Shown: positions 13,633-21,203, counted from the stretch's first letter. The stretch is DNA of 24,240 bases from JBFGCM01 sp041581135 (GCA_041581135.1 JBFGCM010000058.1:1-24240); one strand, 5' to 3'. The notes: generated from the sequence alone by a model not told the origin. Program-made: numbers and translations.

Positions 13633-14454
13633 ATGAACCTTAAGCGGGTGGTTGCGGCGGTCGCCGCCGTGGCGATGCTCGCCGCTGGGTGCGGCGCCGA
13701 CGAGATGGCAGTCCGGCCCTTTGAGGAGGTGCAGGCCAGCGACCTCGTCTTCGAGAACGACCCCACATTTCCCGACCGTGGCATCTTCCGCGTCACCACG
13801 ACCGAGCCCATGATCTGCGCCATCGTCTGGGGCGAGACCGAGGCGCTCGGCAAGTTCAACAACTCCCTCGACATGAACGGCACCGGCATCGTGCAGCACG
13901 ACGTGTTCCTTCCGGGAGCGGAGCCCGGCGTGACGTACTTCTACCGGGTGCAGGGGTCCACCCCCGACGGTGTGCTCTATCAGAGCGACCTGATGACGTT
14001 CACCTTGCCGGAACGGTCGGGCGACACGGACGGGGCGATGGTCGACCACGGGGAGAATCTGGCGCTGGGTGCGACAGTGGCGGATGTGAGCAGTGAGTTC
14101 TCCGCCTCGTGGGGTGCCGCCAACGCCATCGACGGGGACCTGGCCACCGAGTGGTCGTCGGCCGGCGATGGTGACGAGTCGTACCTCACCATCGACCTGG
14201 GGACGCCGGCGGATGTCGCCGGGCTCGAGTTCCTCACCCGAACCATGGCCGACGGTACCGCCACCACCACGAGCTACACCGTCACCGTCGACGACGGCGA
14301 CACCTACGGTCCGTTCCCGGCCGGGAACCCGGCCGATCCCATGTTCACCGAGGTCTCCTTCACCGGACAGGTGCTGCGCTTCGACGTGGTGGACTCCACC
14401 GGCGGCAACACCGGTGCCATCGAGATCCGCGTGTTCGCCCCAAACGGCGGCTAG
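13633..14454 (+). CDS. Lipoprotein with C-terminal discoidin (F5/8 type C) domain
   Basis: 273 residues. GGAGGTGATCC ends one base before the ATG. The signal peptide ends at a lipobox (MLAAGC), so the protein should be lipid-anchored outside the membrane. Residues about 30-130 resemble a fibronectin-III/phosphatase-N-terminal-like beta sandwich (GVTYFYRVQGSTPDG). Residues about 145-270 are a discoidin domain: NLALGATV, the AIDGDLATEWSS signature, a YLTIDLGTPADVAGLEF strand and the final IEIRVFA strand. Such domains usually bind carbohydrate or phospholipid head groups. No catalytic domain is attached. The stop codon shares CTAG with the stop of the convergent NADH dehydrogenase. Confidence 0.88.
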   Translation: MNLKRVVAAVAAVAMLAAGCGADEMAVRPFEEVQASDLVFENDPTFPDRGIFRVTTTEPMICAIVWGETEALGKFNNSLDMNGTGIVQHDVFLPGAEPGVTYFYRVQGSTPDGVLYQSDLMTFTLPERSGDTDGAMVDHGENLALGATVADVSSEFSASWGAANAIDGDLATEWSSAGDGDESYLTIDLGTPADVAGLEFLTRTMADGTATTTSYTVTVDDGDTYGPFPAGNPADPMFTEVSFTGQVLRFDVVDSTGGNTGAIEIRVFAPNGG

Positions 14455-15686
14455 GGCCGCGGTAGAGGCCCGATCTCGGCGCTCGGCAAGCCGGAGATGT
14501 CCGGTGGGAACACCAGGTCGAGTGCCCAGTCGATGGCCACACGGGCCTTCCGCAGCATCGTCGGGAGCCGCCACCAGTAGTAGGTGCGCCACATGAACCA
14601 CGCCGCCAGCCCCGAGAGCTTCACGCCCATGACCACTCCAACGGCGTTGCGATGCCCGAGCGACACGAGCTGCCCCAGCGTCTTGTAGCGGAACGTCGGA
14701 GCCCGGACGCCGGCGATGAGCCGGGGCAGCGTCTTGCCGAGGTGCGTGCCCTGCCGAATGGCGTGCTGTGCGGTGGGCGGGCAGATACCGCCATTGCCGT
14801 CCGGCACGGCGGCGATGTCGCCGAGGGCGAACACGTTGCCGGCCACCCGCATGTTGCCGTCCACCATGAGGCGGCCCGAGCGGTCCGTTTCGGACGTCAC
14901 CGCCCCGGCGATGGGATGGGCCTGCACTCCGGCTGCCCAGATCACCGTGCCGGCGCTCACCCGTTCCCCGTTCTCCAGTACCACACCACCGCCGGTGACC
15001 CGCTCCACCTTCTGGCCGAGTACGAGGCGCACCCCACGCTCGACGAGCGCGGCGGCGGCCGCGTCCGACAGCGAATGGGGAAGGGTTGGCGCGACACGGT
15101 CGGCCAGATCCACGAGCGAGATCTGCGGCACCGGCGCCGATCGGTAGTACTTGCCCTGAGCGTGATACATGAAGTCCGCCAGCGCCGCCGCCACCTCGGC
15201 ACCCGAGTAACCGGCGCCGACCACGGCGACGGAGGTGAGCAATGGGTCGCCGGACTCGGCGGCCTCCTCCAGGAACGCCAAGATGCGGCGGCGGATCTGG
15301 AGTGCGTCTTCGATGTCTTTGAAGCCGAGGGCGTGGTCCTCGACGCCGGCCACACCAAAGGTGGCCGGAACCGAGCCGGCCGCCAACACCAACGCATCCG
15401 CCGTGTACGTGCGTGTAGCGCCACCCACCTCGGGTACCACTTCCACCGTGGTGCCGCTCACCGAGGTCACCTCGCCGACCACGACGCGGGCATGGGGACA
15501 CAGCTGGCGGAGCGGGGCCAAGATGTGGCGAGGTTCCACGTCGGCGCCTGCCACCTCGGCGAGCATCGGCGTGAACAGCAGGAAGTTGTCTGCTGAGATC
15601 AGCGTCACTTCACAGCGGGTGCCGAGGCGGCGAGCCACCTCGGCACCGGCGAAGCCTCCGCCGACGATGATCACCGATGCCGCCAT
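14451..15686 (-). CDS. ndh: Type II NADH:quinone oxidoreductase (NDH-2 family)
   Basis: 411 residues from the ATG at 15686; the open frame continues upstream, but only here does the FAD-binding fold begin (SVIIVGGGFAGAEVARRLG). A second dinucleotide site for NAD(P)H is VAVVGAGYSGAEVAAAL. The FAD-contacting VFALGDIAA and the quinone-site AQHAIRQG motif follow, and the C-terminus has an aromatic, amphipathic segment (WFMWRTYYWWRLP) typical of the peripheral membrane anchor. It transfers electrons from NADH to the quinone pool without pumping protons. A minus-strand TAGGCT (15700-15695) lies 8 bases before the ATG. Related FAD oxidoreductases of the sulfide:quinone type exist, but the AQ-motif and anchor favour NDH-2. 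Confidence 0.9.
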   Translation of the reverse strand: MAASVIIVGGGFAGAEVARRLGTRCEVTLISADNFLLFTPMLAEVAGADVEPRHILAPLRQLCPHARVVVGEVTSVSGTTVEVVPEVGGATRTYTADALVLAAGSVPATFGVAGVEDHALGFKDIEDALQIRRRILAFLEEAAESGDPLLTSVAVVGAGYSGAEVAAALADFMYHAQGKYYRSAPVPQISLVDLADRVAPTLPHSLSDAAAAALVERGVRLVLGQKVERVTGGGVVLENGERVSAGTVIWAAGVQAHPIAGAVTSETDRSGRLMVDGNMRVAGNVFALGDIAAVPDGNGGICPPTAQHAIRQGTHLGKTLPRLIAGVRAPTFRYKTLGQLVSLGHRNAVGVVMGVKLSGLAAWFMWRTYYWWRLPTMLRKARVAIDWALDLVFPPDISGLPSAEIGPLPRP

Positions 15687-15694
15687 CGGCCCCG

Positions 15695-15700
15695 AGCCTA
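15695..15700 (-). promoter_or_regulatory. Putative -10 box (TAGGCT) for ndh
   Basis: Read on the minus strand, TAGGCT ends 8 bases before the ATG at 15686, so the mRNA would be leaderless or nearly so. Only 55 bases separate the two divergent start codons here. Confidence 0.4.
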
Positions 15701-15729
15701 TCGCCGTCTGCGATGCTCCCCTCGGCCGG

Positions 15730-15735
15730 TATCGT
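15730..15735 (+). promoter_or_regulatory. Putative -10 box (TATCGT) for the mec-cysO-cysM operon
   Basis: TATCGT ends 6 bases before the ATG at 15742. There is no Shine-Dalgarno sequence in between, so the operon mRNA is probably leaderless. Confidence 0.5.
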
Positions 15736-15741
15736 CCGGTC

Positions 15742-16185
15742 ATGGAGATACCCCGACAGATCTGTGAAGCCATCGTGGCGCACGCCAGGTTTGCGTATCC
15801 CGAAGAGGGTTGCGGCCTCCTCGCCTCCGGCGTCGATGGGACCGGCGCCGTCAGCGATCTCCGGATGGCGTACTGCCTGACCAACGCCACCCGATCCCCG
15901 ACGCGCTACACGGTCGCCCCCAACGAGCACTTCCGCGCCATGCGGCATGCGGAGGCCAACGGCTGGGAGCTCTCGGGCGTGTTCCACTCCCACACACACT
16001 CGGCCCCGTACCCGTCACCGACCGACGTCGCCGGAGCCCTGGAGCCGGACTGGTTGTACGTCATCGTCGGGCCCACCGACGTCGAGTCGCCTGAGATTCG
16101 CGCCTATTGGATCCGGGATGGGAAGATCATCGAAGAGCCGCTCACCGTGGTGGACGGGCGGCGCAGGCCGGCGAGGACCCGATGA
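15742..16185 (+). CDS. mec: Mec-type JAMM metalloprotease, CysO-cysteine peptidase
   Basis: 147 residues, one JAB/MPN domain. The complete JAMM zinc site is present: Glu22 in PEEGCGLL, then His82-x-His84-x7-Ser92-x2-Asp95 (HSHTHSAPYPSPTD). In Mycobacterium the homologous Mec cleaves the bond between the CysO C-terminal glycine and newly made cysteine, freeing the amino acid. The identity is supported by the immediate neighbours: its stop overlaps cysO (ATGA), and cysM follows. The ATG at 15742 has no Shine-Dalgarno but lies 6 bases from a TATCGT -10 box. The protein is cytosolic. Confidence 0.95.
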   Translation: MEIPRQICEAIVAHARFAYPEEGCGLLASGVDGTGAVSDLRMAYCLTNATRSPTRYTVAPNEHFRAMRHAEANGWELSGVFHSHTHSAPYPSPTDVAGALEPDWLYVIVGPTDVESPEIRAYWIRDGKIIEEPLTVVDGRRRPARTR

Positions 16186-16466
16186 ACGATCAGAGCGTGC
16201 AGGTGCGTATCCCCACCGTGATGCGACCGTTGGTCGGCGGCGAGAAGGTCATCCCCGCCACGGGAGCGACGGTGCGCGCCATCGTGGCCGACATCGGCGG
16301 CCGCCATGCCGGCTTGGCCGAGCGAATCCTCGACAAGGACGGCGAACTGCATCGCTTCGTGAACGTCTTCGTCGGCGACGAGGACGTCCGCTATCTCGAC
16401 GGACTCGACACGCCGGTGCCGGCCGGGACCGAGATCAGCATCATTCCGGCGGTGGCGGGCGGCTGA
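16182..16466 (+). CDS. cysO: CysO sulfur-carrier protein (ThiS/MoaD ubiquitin-like fold)
   Basis: 94 residues ending in the Gly-Gly tail that is activated and thiocarboxylated (IIPAVAGG). The body matches the MoaD/ThiS beta-grasp: VRIPTVMRPLVGG, a VRAIVADIGGRHAGL helix, RFVNVFVGDEDVRYLDGL and the GTEISIIPAV strand. In the known pathway CysO-thiocarboxylate donates sulfur to O-phosphoserine bound by CysM, giving CysO-cysteine, which Mec then hydrolyses. It starts inside the mec stop (ATGA) and stops inside the cysM start (TGATG at 16464), so the three genes are strictly co-translated. The adenylating/thiolating MoeZ/MoeB-type enzyme is not in the window. Confidence 0.95.
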   Translation: MNDQSVQVRIPTVMRPLVGGEKVIPATGATVRAIVADIGGRHAGLAERILDKDGELHRFVNVFVGDEDVRYLDGLDTPVPAGTEISIIPAVAGG

Positions 16467-17383
16467 TGAATGGCCTCGAGGTGGGCAACACCCCATTGGT
16501 GCGGCTACGGCACATCTCGCCCACACCGGACGTCGAGATCTTCGCCAAGCTGGAGTGGTACAACCCGACCGGGTCGGTGAAGGATCGCATCGCCCTCGCC
16601 ATGCTGAGTGCCGCCGAGGCAGAGGGCCGGGTCGGGCCCGGGGCGCACCTGCTGGAACCCTCCTCGGGCAACACGGGCATTGCGCTGGCGCGGCTCGCCA
16701 AGATGCGCGGGTACCGGATGACCGTGGTCATCCCGGCCAACGTCCCCGGCGAACGCAAGAACGTCCTGCGCGCCTTTGGTGCCGAGCTCATCGAGACCCC
16801 AGCCGAGTACGGATCCAACGGCGCCATCGCCCACGCCGAGACGCTCGCCGGGGGTGACCACGTGATGCTGTTCCAGTACGGCAACCCGGCCAATCCGGCG
16901 GCGCACTATGAGGGCACCGGGCCCGAAATCCTCAAGGAGCTCGAGTCCGTGGATGCGTTCGTGGCCGGCCTCGGCACCGGGGGCACACTGATGGGTGTGG
17001 GGGCGGCGCTGCGGGAGGCCAATCCCGGGGTGGCGATCGTCGCCGCCGAGCCACCGATCGGTGAAGCCGTGTTCGGTCTGCGCTCCTTGGAGGAGGGCTA
17101 CACGCCGCCGGTGTTCGACCCCGATGCCATCGACGGCAAGATCCTGGTCCGTACCGGCGACTCGGTGATCATGACGCGGAGGCTCATGGCCGAGGAGGGA
17201 CTGTTCGTGGGACCCTCGTCGGGGGCCGCCGTGCACGCTGCGGCGCGCTGGGCCTCCAAGATGTCCCGGGGTCGGATTGTCGTGCTGCTGCCCGACAGCG
17301 GATGGAAGTACCTCTCGACCGGCCTGTGGACCGGTGACGTCGAGTCGATCGTCGACCGGCTCGGCGGACAGCTCTACTTCTGA
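16466..17383 (+). CDS. cysM: CysM, O-phosphoserine sulfhydrylase (PLP-dependent)
   Basis: 305 residues, a fold-type II PLP enzyme. The cofactor Lys is Lys39 in NPTGSVKDR; the substrate loop is EPSSGNTGIALA; the phosphate cradle is GLGTGGTLMG; and SSGAAVHAA follows near the C-terminus. The Arg in GLRSLEEGY (about residue 206) seems to occupy the position of the Arg that selects O-phosphoserine in mycobacterial CysM, a comparison from memory rather than an alignment. The neighbouring cysO and mec genes argue for CysO-dependent cysteine synthesis rather than an O-acetylserine/sulfide enzyme (CysK). The start ATG overlaps the cysO stop, and the gene ends 8 bases before the MBL hydrolase. Confidence 0.94.
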   Translation: MNGLEVGNTPLVRLRHISPTPDVEIFAKLEWYNPTGSVKDRIALAMLSAAEAEGRVGPGAHLLEPSSGNTGIALARLAKMRGYRMTVVIPANVPGERKNVLRAFGAELIETPAEYGSNGAIAHAETLAGGDHVMLFQYGNPANPAAHYEGTGPEILKELESVDAFVAGLGTGGTLMGVGAALREANPGVAIVAAEPPIGEAVFGLRSLEEGYTPPVFDPDAIDGKILVRTGDSVIMTRRLMAEEGLFVGPSSGAAVHAAARWASKMSRGRIVVLLPDSGWKYLSTGLWTGDVESIVDRLGGQLYF

Positions 17384-17391
17384 GGGGCGGC

Positions 17392-18150
17392 GTGTTGATC
17401 CTCACCGTGCTCGGGTCCTCGGGCAGCTATCCGTCCGGATCCAACGCCGCGTCCGGATACCTGGTGCGCTCGCGGACGACCACGGTCGTGCTCGATCTCG
17501 GCTCCGGTGCCCTGGTCAAGCTGCTCGGGGAAGTCGGCGCCGAGGCGGTGGATGCCGTGGTGATCAGCCATGTGCATGCCGACCACTGCAGTGACCTCTT
17601 CTCGTTCTACATGGCCCGGGCTCGCAGCGTCGCGGTCCCGACGCCGCTCCCGGTGTTCGTCCCCGCCGGCGCCGCCGAGCACTTCATCCGATTCGCCAGG
17701 GCCGAGGACGCCGATCACCCGTTCCAATGGCTCATGGACTTCCGTGCCGTCTCGGGCGGCGACGAAGCACTGGTGGGTGAGGTGGCACTGGCGTTCGCCA
17801 CCACCAACCACCCGGTACCCACCATCGCCACCCGGGTCGCCTCGGGAGGGGTCTCCCTCGTCTACACGGCCGACACCGGCCCTTCCGATGAGGTAGCCGC
17901 CCTCGCGGGCGGTGCCGACGCGCTGCTGTGCGAGGCCGCCATGATCGGCGAGCGCGATCACGACACCTACCCCTTTCATCTCACGGCCGAAGAGGCGGGT
18001 CGGCTGGCGGCCCAGGCGGAGGTCGGGCACCTCATCGTGACGCACATACCGCCTAGCCTGACGCCCGAGCCGAGCATCCAGGCGGCCCGGGAAGCGTATC
18101 CGGGCCGGGTGAGCCTGGCGGTGCCCGGGGCGGAGTGGACCATCGAATGA
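17392..18150 (+). CDS. MBL-fold hydrolase, Rv1339-like (probable cyclic-nucleotide phosphodiesterase)
   Basis: 252 residues from the GTG at 17392, 8 bases after the cysM stop, with GAGGGG about 4-9 bases upstream. The metallo-beta-lactamase signature is SHVHADHCSDLF (HxHxDH), followed by YTADTGPSDE and VTHIPPS, giving the two-metal site. The fold start TVLGSSGSYPSG is typical of the RNase Z/phosphodiesterase branch. In M. tuberculosis the homologue between cysM and rphA, Rv1339, has been reported as an atypical class II cAMP phosphodiesterase. Gene order here (cysM, this gene, rph, rdgB) matches apart from missing rhomboid and murI genes, so the same role is likely. A tRNA 3'-endonuclease-like activity would be the alternative. 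Confidence 0.88.
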   Translation: MLILTVLGSSGSYPSGSNAASGYLVRSRTTTVVLDLGSGALVKLLGEVGAEAVDAVVISHVHADHCSDLFSFYMARARSVAVPTPLPVFVPAGAAEHFIRFARAEDADHPFQWLMDFRAVSGGDEALVGEVALAFATTNHPVPTIATRVASGGVSLVYTADTGPSDEVAALAGGADALLCEAAMIGERDHDTYPFHLTAEEAGRLAAQAEVGHLIVTHIPPSLTPEPSIQAAREAYPGRVSLAVPGAEWTIE

Positions 18151-18162
18151 GGTGCTGATCCG

Positions 18163-18867
18163 ATGAGAACAGACAGGGCGCTCGACGAGCTTCGCGCCGT
18201 CGGGATCACGCGTGGCTACACCGAGATGACTCCCGGGTCGGTGCTCATCGAGATGGGTAGGACCCGGGTGTTGTGCACGGCGTCGTTCGACGATGATGTC
18301 CCGCGTTGGATGCGCGACAGCGGCACCGGCTGGGTGACGGCGGAATACGCCATGCTGCCCGGCTCGGGCTCGTCTCGCATCGCCCGCCATTCCATCAGCG
18401 GTGGGCGCACCAAGGAGATCCAGCGCCTCATCGGTCGGTCGTTGCGGGCGGTGGTGGACATGCAGGCGATGGGAGAGCTGACCGTGCGAGTCGATTGTGA
18501 TGTCCTCCAGGCCGACGGCGGCACCCGTACGGCAGCGATCACCGGGGCGTGGGTGGCGCTCGCCGATGCATTCGACGTACGCGTCGGTGAAGGGCTGTTG
18601 GCGGCGTCGCCGATCCGGGACCACGTGGCTGCGGTGAGCGTCGGGATCGTCGGTGACACGGTGGCGCTCGATCTGTCCTACGAAGAAGACGTGGGAGCCG
18701 AGGTCGACTGCAACATCGTGATGACCGGCAGCGGCACCCTCGTGGAGGTCCAAGGCACCGCCGAGGGCCAGCCGTTCACCCGCACGCAACTCGATCGCAT
18801 GCTCGACCTGGCGTCGGCGGGCATCGGTGAACTCGTCAAGTTGCAGGCGGAGGCCCGGCAGAGGTGA
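18163..18867 (+). CDS. rph: Ribonuclease PH
   Basis: 234 residues, full family length. This phosphorolytic 3'-5' exoribonuclease trims tRNA precursors to the mature 3' end and works as a hexameric ring. Seen here: the DELRAVGITRGY start, GRTRVLCTASF, the basic, conserved GWVTAEYAMLPGSG followed by R-rich SISGGRTKEIQRLIGRSLRA, the DCDVLQADGGTRTAAITGA core, DLSYEEDVGAEVDCNIVMTG and the VEVQGTAEG phosphate region. GAGGTG lies about 8 bases before the ATG. It overlaps rdgB by GTGA, the usual actinobacterial pairing. Two of the three tRNA genes in this window lack an encoded CCA, so accurate 3' trimming is needed before CCA addition. Confidence 0.96.
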   Translation: MRTDRALDELRAVGITRGYTEMTPGSVLIEMGRTRVLCTASFDDDVPRWMRDSGTGWVTAEYAMLPGSGSSRIARHSISGGRTKEIQRLIGRSLRAVVDMQAMGELTVRVDCDVLQADGGTRTAAITGAWVALADAFDVRVGEGLLAASPIRDHVAAVSVGIVGDTVALDLSYEEDVGAEVDCNIVMTGSGTLVEVQGTAEGQPFTRTQLDRMLDLASAGIGELVKLQAEARQR

Positions 18868-19463
18868 CGGTGCCGGATCGGCTGGTGGTCGCCTCGGCCA
18901 ACCCCGACAAGGTGGAGGAGGTGGAGCACGTGCTGCACTCCTTGGGGTTGGGTATCGAGGTGGTGCGCGGCCTCACCTGGCCCGAGGTCGAGGAGACGGA
19001 GCCCACGCTGGAGGGCAACGCGATCCTCAAGGCACGCGCCGTCGCCGCCCACAGCGGTCTACCGGCCCTGGCGGACGACACCGGGCTGGAGGTGGATGCC
19101 CTGGGCGGCGCGCCGGGGGTTTTCACGGCGCGGTTCGCCGGTCCGGACGCCACGTACGAGGACAACTGGCGCAAGCTCCTCGACGAGCTGGGCGACACGG
19201 CCCGGCGCTCCGCGCGGTTTCGCACGGCCGTGGCGCTCGTGCTGCCCGACGGCGCCACCCTGGTGGCCGAAGGCGTCCTGGAGGGGCATATCACCCGTAC
19301 TCCGCGGGGTGCCCACGGATTCGGGTACGACCCGGTGTTCGAGGTCGACGGTCGGACGCTCGCCGAGATCCCGCTGGAGGAGAAGAACGAGCTCAGCCAC
19401 CGGGCGCGGGCACTCCGGGCGCTGGCCGAGCGGTTGCGTACGGAGCCGACGTCGAGGGACTAG
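18864..19463 (+). CDS. rdgB: dITP/XTP pyrophosphatase (RdgB/HAM1 family)
   Basis: 199 residues, normal length. It hydrolyses deaminated purine nucleoside triphosphates (dITP, XTP) to monophosphates and pyrophosphate, keeping them out of nucleic acids. Motifs: VVASANPDKVEEV (SxNxxK substrate loop), ETEPTLEGNAILKA, LADDTGLEVDALGGAPGV with catalytic Asp, ARFAG, HGFGYDPVF and the final EKNELSHRARAL. The start is GTG at 18864 inside the rph stop (GTGA), consistent with translational coupling. It is the last gene of the mec-to-rdgB run; the following 87 bases carry the promoter of the next small gene. Confidence 0.96.
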   Translation: MTVPDRLVVASANPDKVEEVEHVLHSLGLGIEVVRGLTWPEVEETEPTLEGNAILKARAVAAHSGLPALADDTGLEVDALGGAPGVFTARFAGPDATYEDNWRKLLDELGDTARRSARFRTAVALVLPDGATLVAEGVLEGHITRTPRGAHGFGYDPVFEVDGRTLAEIPLEEKNELSHRARALRALAERLRTEPTSRD

Positions 19464-19515
19464 TCACCTCAGCACCGGCACAAACCATTCTCTGCTTGTT
19501 GGCAGTCTTTGCCGA

Positions 19516-19521
19516 TTATGT
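19516..19521 (+). promoter_or_regulatory. Putative -10 box (TTATGT) for the 65-aa gene
   Basis: TTATGT (or TATGTA one base later) lies about 30 bases before the ATG at 19551 in a locally AT-rich stretch. AAGGAG (19538-19543) sits in the implied leader. No well-spaced -35 box is clear. Confidence 0.4.
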
Positions 19522-19550
19522 AGGTGCAGCAGTCAACAAGGAGAGACACG

Positions 19551-19748
19551 ATGGCGGCGACACCCCGGATGCAGGCGGCTCTACAGCGGCTCGACGAACA
19601 GCGGGTAGCCCTGGAGCGCCAGATCATCGCCGAGATCGAGGATCTCTACTTCGCAGACACTTCGGCCCGACCGGTTCCCAGGGCCGAAGACGAATCGGCG
19701 ACCCGAACAGGCTCGCCCTTCACCTTCAGTTGGTACGGCATCGGGTGA
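19551..19748 (+). CDS. Small protein of 65 residues, unknown function, own terminator
   Basis: The ATG at 19551 has AAGGAG 7 bases upstream; an in-frame start 27 bases earlier has no such site. Residues about 6-33 (MQAALQRLDEQRVALERQII) form one continuous amphipathic helix, probably a short coiled coil. It is followed by EIEDLYFADTSARPVP, an acidic disordered stretch and an aromatic tail FTFSWYGIG. There is no signal peptide, Cys or His. It has a promoter-like sequence before it and a perfect intrinsic terminator 34 bases after it, so it appears to be an independent, possibly strongly expressed, unit. I do not recognise the family. Confidence 0.75.
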   Translation: MAATPRMQAALQRLDEQRVALERQIIAEIEDLYFADTSARPVPRAEDESATRTGSPFTFSWYGIG

Positions 19749-19781
19749 GTGCGGCGCCCGGCGTCCTACCTACTGACTGCA

Positions 19782-19815
19782 ACTTCAGGCCCCCCTCCGG
19801 GGGCCTGAAGTCTTT
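19782..19815 (+). terminator. Rho-independent terminator after the 65-aa gene
   Basis: A perfect 13-bp stem, ACTTCAGGCCCCC (19782-19794) with GGGGGCCTGAAGT (19799-19811), has loop CTCC and is followed by TCTTT. It is the clearest intrinsic terminator in the window. Confidence 0.9.
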
Positions 19816-19824
19816 CCGGGCCGC

Positions 19825-19830
19825 TATGTT
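19825..19830 (+). promoter_or_regulatory. Putative -10 box (TATGTT) for the acyl-CoA dehydrogenase
   Basis: TATGTT lies 33 bases before the ATG at 19864, directly after the terminator. The implied leader of about 27 bases contains GGAGGAA (19854-19860). Confidence 0.45.
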
Positions 19831-19863
19831 CTCGATCTGAGGCGACGGTGAGCGGAGGAAGCG

Positions 19864-21057
19864 ATGACGCAGGTGACCGATGTCGTGACCGAAGAGCACG
19901 TCCGGGATCGGCTCGAAGTGTTGCTACGCGACCACGATCCGTCCGGGGATCCGGTCGAGTTCCTCGGGGCGCAGTTCGATCTGGGCCTGGCATGGGTGTA
20001 CTTCCCGGAGGGGCACGGGGGTTTGGGCGCCGATCGCGCCCTGCAGTCGATCGTCAATGACGCGCTTCGTGATGCCGGTGCACCGGACCCGGCGAGTCGC
20101 AACATCATCGGCTACGGCATGGGCGCCCCCACGGTGCTCACGCACGGCACCGAGGAGCAGCGCAGCCGCTACCTGCGTCCGCTGTTCACCGGCGAAGAAG
20201 TCTGGTGTCAGCTCTTCAGCGAACCCGGCGCAGGATCCGACGTGGCCGGCTTGTCGTCCCGGGCCGTGCAGGACGGCGAGGAGTGGATCGTCAACGGACA
20301 GAAGGTGTGGACCACAGTGGCCCACCTGTCCAAGTGGGGCATGTTGGTGGCACGAACCGACCCCGAGCTCCCCAAACACGCCGGGCTCACGTACTTCATC
20401 CTCGACATGGAGGCCGCGGGAGTGGAGGTACGTCCGCTCCGCCAGATCACCGGTGAGGCAGAGTTCAACGAGGTGTACCTGACCGATGTCCGCATTCCCG
20501 ACAGCATGCGGTTGGGTGGGCGGGGTGAGGGATGGCGGGTGTCCTTGACCACGCTCATGAACGAACGGGTCGCCATCGGCGCCAACGTCGTACCGCGGAA
20601 CCATGGCGCGATCGGCAAAGCCGTCGAGGTGTGGCACGAGACCGGAGGCGACCCGGCCAAGCGGGACCGCATGATGCAGCTCTGGGTGGATGCCGAGGTC
20701 GCCCGCCTCACCAACATCCGAGCTCAGGAGAACGCCGAGCAGGGCACGCCGGGCCCGGAGGGTTCCATCGGCAAGTTGGTCTTCGCCGAGCTCAACAAGG
20801 AGATCTACGACTTCTGCGTGAACCTGCTGGCGGCCGGCGGCATGCTGTACGACACGTATGAGATGTCGGTGCCAACGGGTTACACGCCGGTGTACGAGAA
20901 GGATGTGCGTCGGGCGTTCTTGCGGGCGCGGGCGAACTCCATCGAGGGTGGGACGTCGGAGATCATGCGCAACATACTGGGGGAGCGAGTGCTGGGCTTA
21001 CCCGGTGAGCCGCGGGTCGACAAGGACGTGCCGTGGACGGAGGTTCCGAGGAGCTGA
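19864..21057 (+). CDS. Acyl-CoA dehydrogenase
   Basis: 397 residues, full length for the family. It oxidises an acyl-CoA to the trans-2-enoyl-CoA using FAD, with electrons passing to ETF. Signatures: WCQLFSEPGAGSDVAGLSS (FAD/substrate signature 1), GQKVWTTVAHLSKWGMLVARTD, NEVYLTDVRIPD, and the C-terminal ANSIEGGTSEIMRNILGERVLGLP region that contains the usual catalytic-Glu/FAD segment. The N-terminal helical domain (LAWVYFPEGHGGLGAD) is complete. The GGAGGAA just before the ATG fixes the start. It resembles the actinobacterial enzymes used in branched-chain, fatty-acid or steroid catabolism; the substrate cannot be told. No ETF or hydratase gene is adjacent. Confidence 0.94.
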   Translation: MTQVTDVVTEEHVRDRLEVLLRDHDPSGDPVEFLGAQFDLGLAWVYFPEGHGGLGADRALQSIVNDALRDAGAPDPASRNIIGYGMGAPTVLTHGTEEQRSRYLRPLFTGEEVWCQLFSEPGAGSDVAGLSSRAVQDGEEWIVNGQKVWTTVAHLSKWGMLVARTDPELPKHAGLTYFILDMEAAGVEVRPLRQITGEAEFNEVYLTDVRIPDSMRLGGRGEGWRVSLTTLMNERVAIGANVVPRNHGAIGKAVEVWHETGGDPAKRDRMMQLWVDAEVARLTNIRAQENAEQGTPGPEGSIGKLVFAELNKEIYDFCVNLLAAGGMLYDTYEMSVPTGYTPVYEKDVRRAFLRARANSIEGGTSEIMRNILGERVLGLPGEPRVDKDVPWTEVPRS

Positions 21058-21064
21058 TCGTCGA

Positions 21065-21099
21065 GCGTGCTTGTTCGCCGCGTAGTCGAACGTGCACGC
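21065..21099. terminator. Long imperfect hairpin between convergent acyl-CoA dehydrogenase and tRNA-Pro
   Basis: GCGTGC (21065-21070) pairs with GCACGC (21094-21099), and after a 2x2 internal loop GTTCG (21073-21077) pairs with CGAAC (21087-21091), with a 9-base loop. It begins 8 bases after the dehydrogenase stop and lies 11 bases beyond the tRNA-Pro 3' end, so it could serve transcripts from both sides. There is no T-tract on either strand. Confidence 0.5.
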
Positions 21100-21109
21100 A
21101 CACTCGTCG

Positions 21110-21186
21110 TGGTCGGGCTGGCCGGATTTGAACCGGCGACCCCCTGCTCCCAAAGCAGGTGCGCTGCCTGACTGCGCCACAGCCCG
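21110..21186 (-). tRNA. tRNA-Pro (TGG), CCA encoded
   Basis: The minus strand folds as a cloverleaf: acceptor CGGGCTG/CAGCCCG, anticodon stem CCTGC/GCAGG around loop TTTGGGA (anticodon TGG), and T-arm GCCGG-TTCAAAT-CCGGC. Discriminator A and a genomically encoded CCA (21112-21110) complete it. Confidence 0.95.
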
Positions 21187-21203
21187 TGGGCCGGAAGTGT
21201 AGG

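Noticed and set aside
13003..15501. Very long minus-strand open frame (832 codons) through 13003-15501
   Set aside because: It runs antisense through the NosD-like and discoidin genes and out of frame through ndh. Its composition is Arg/Gly-rich with no domains; this is a GC-rich shadow frame.
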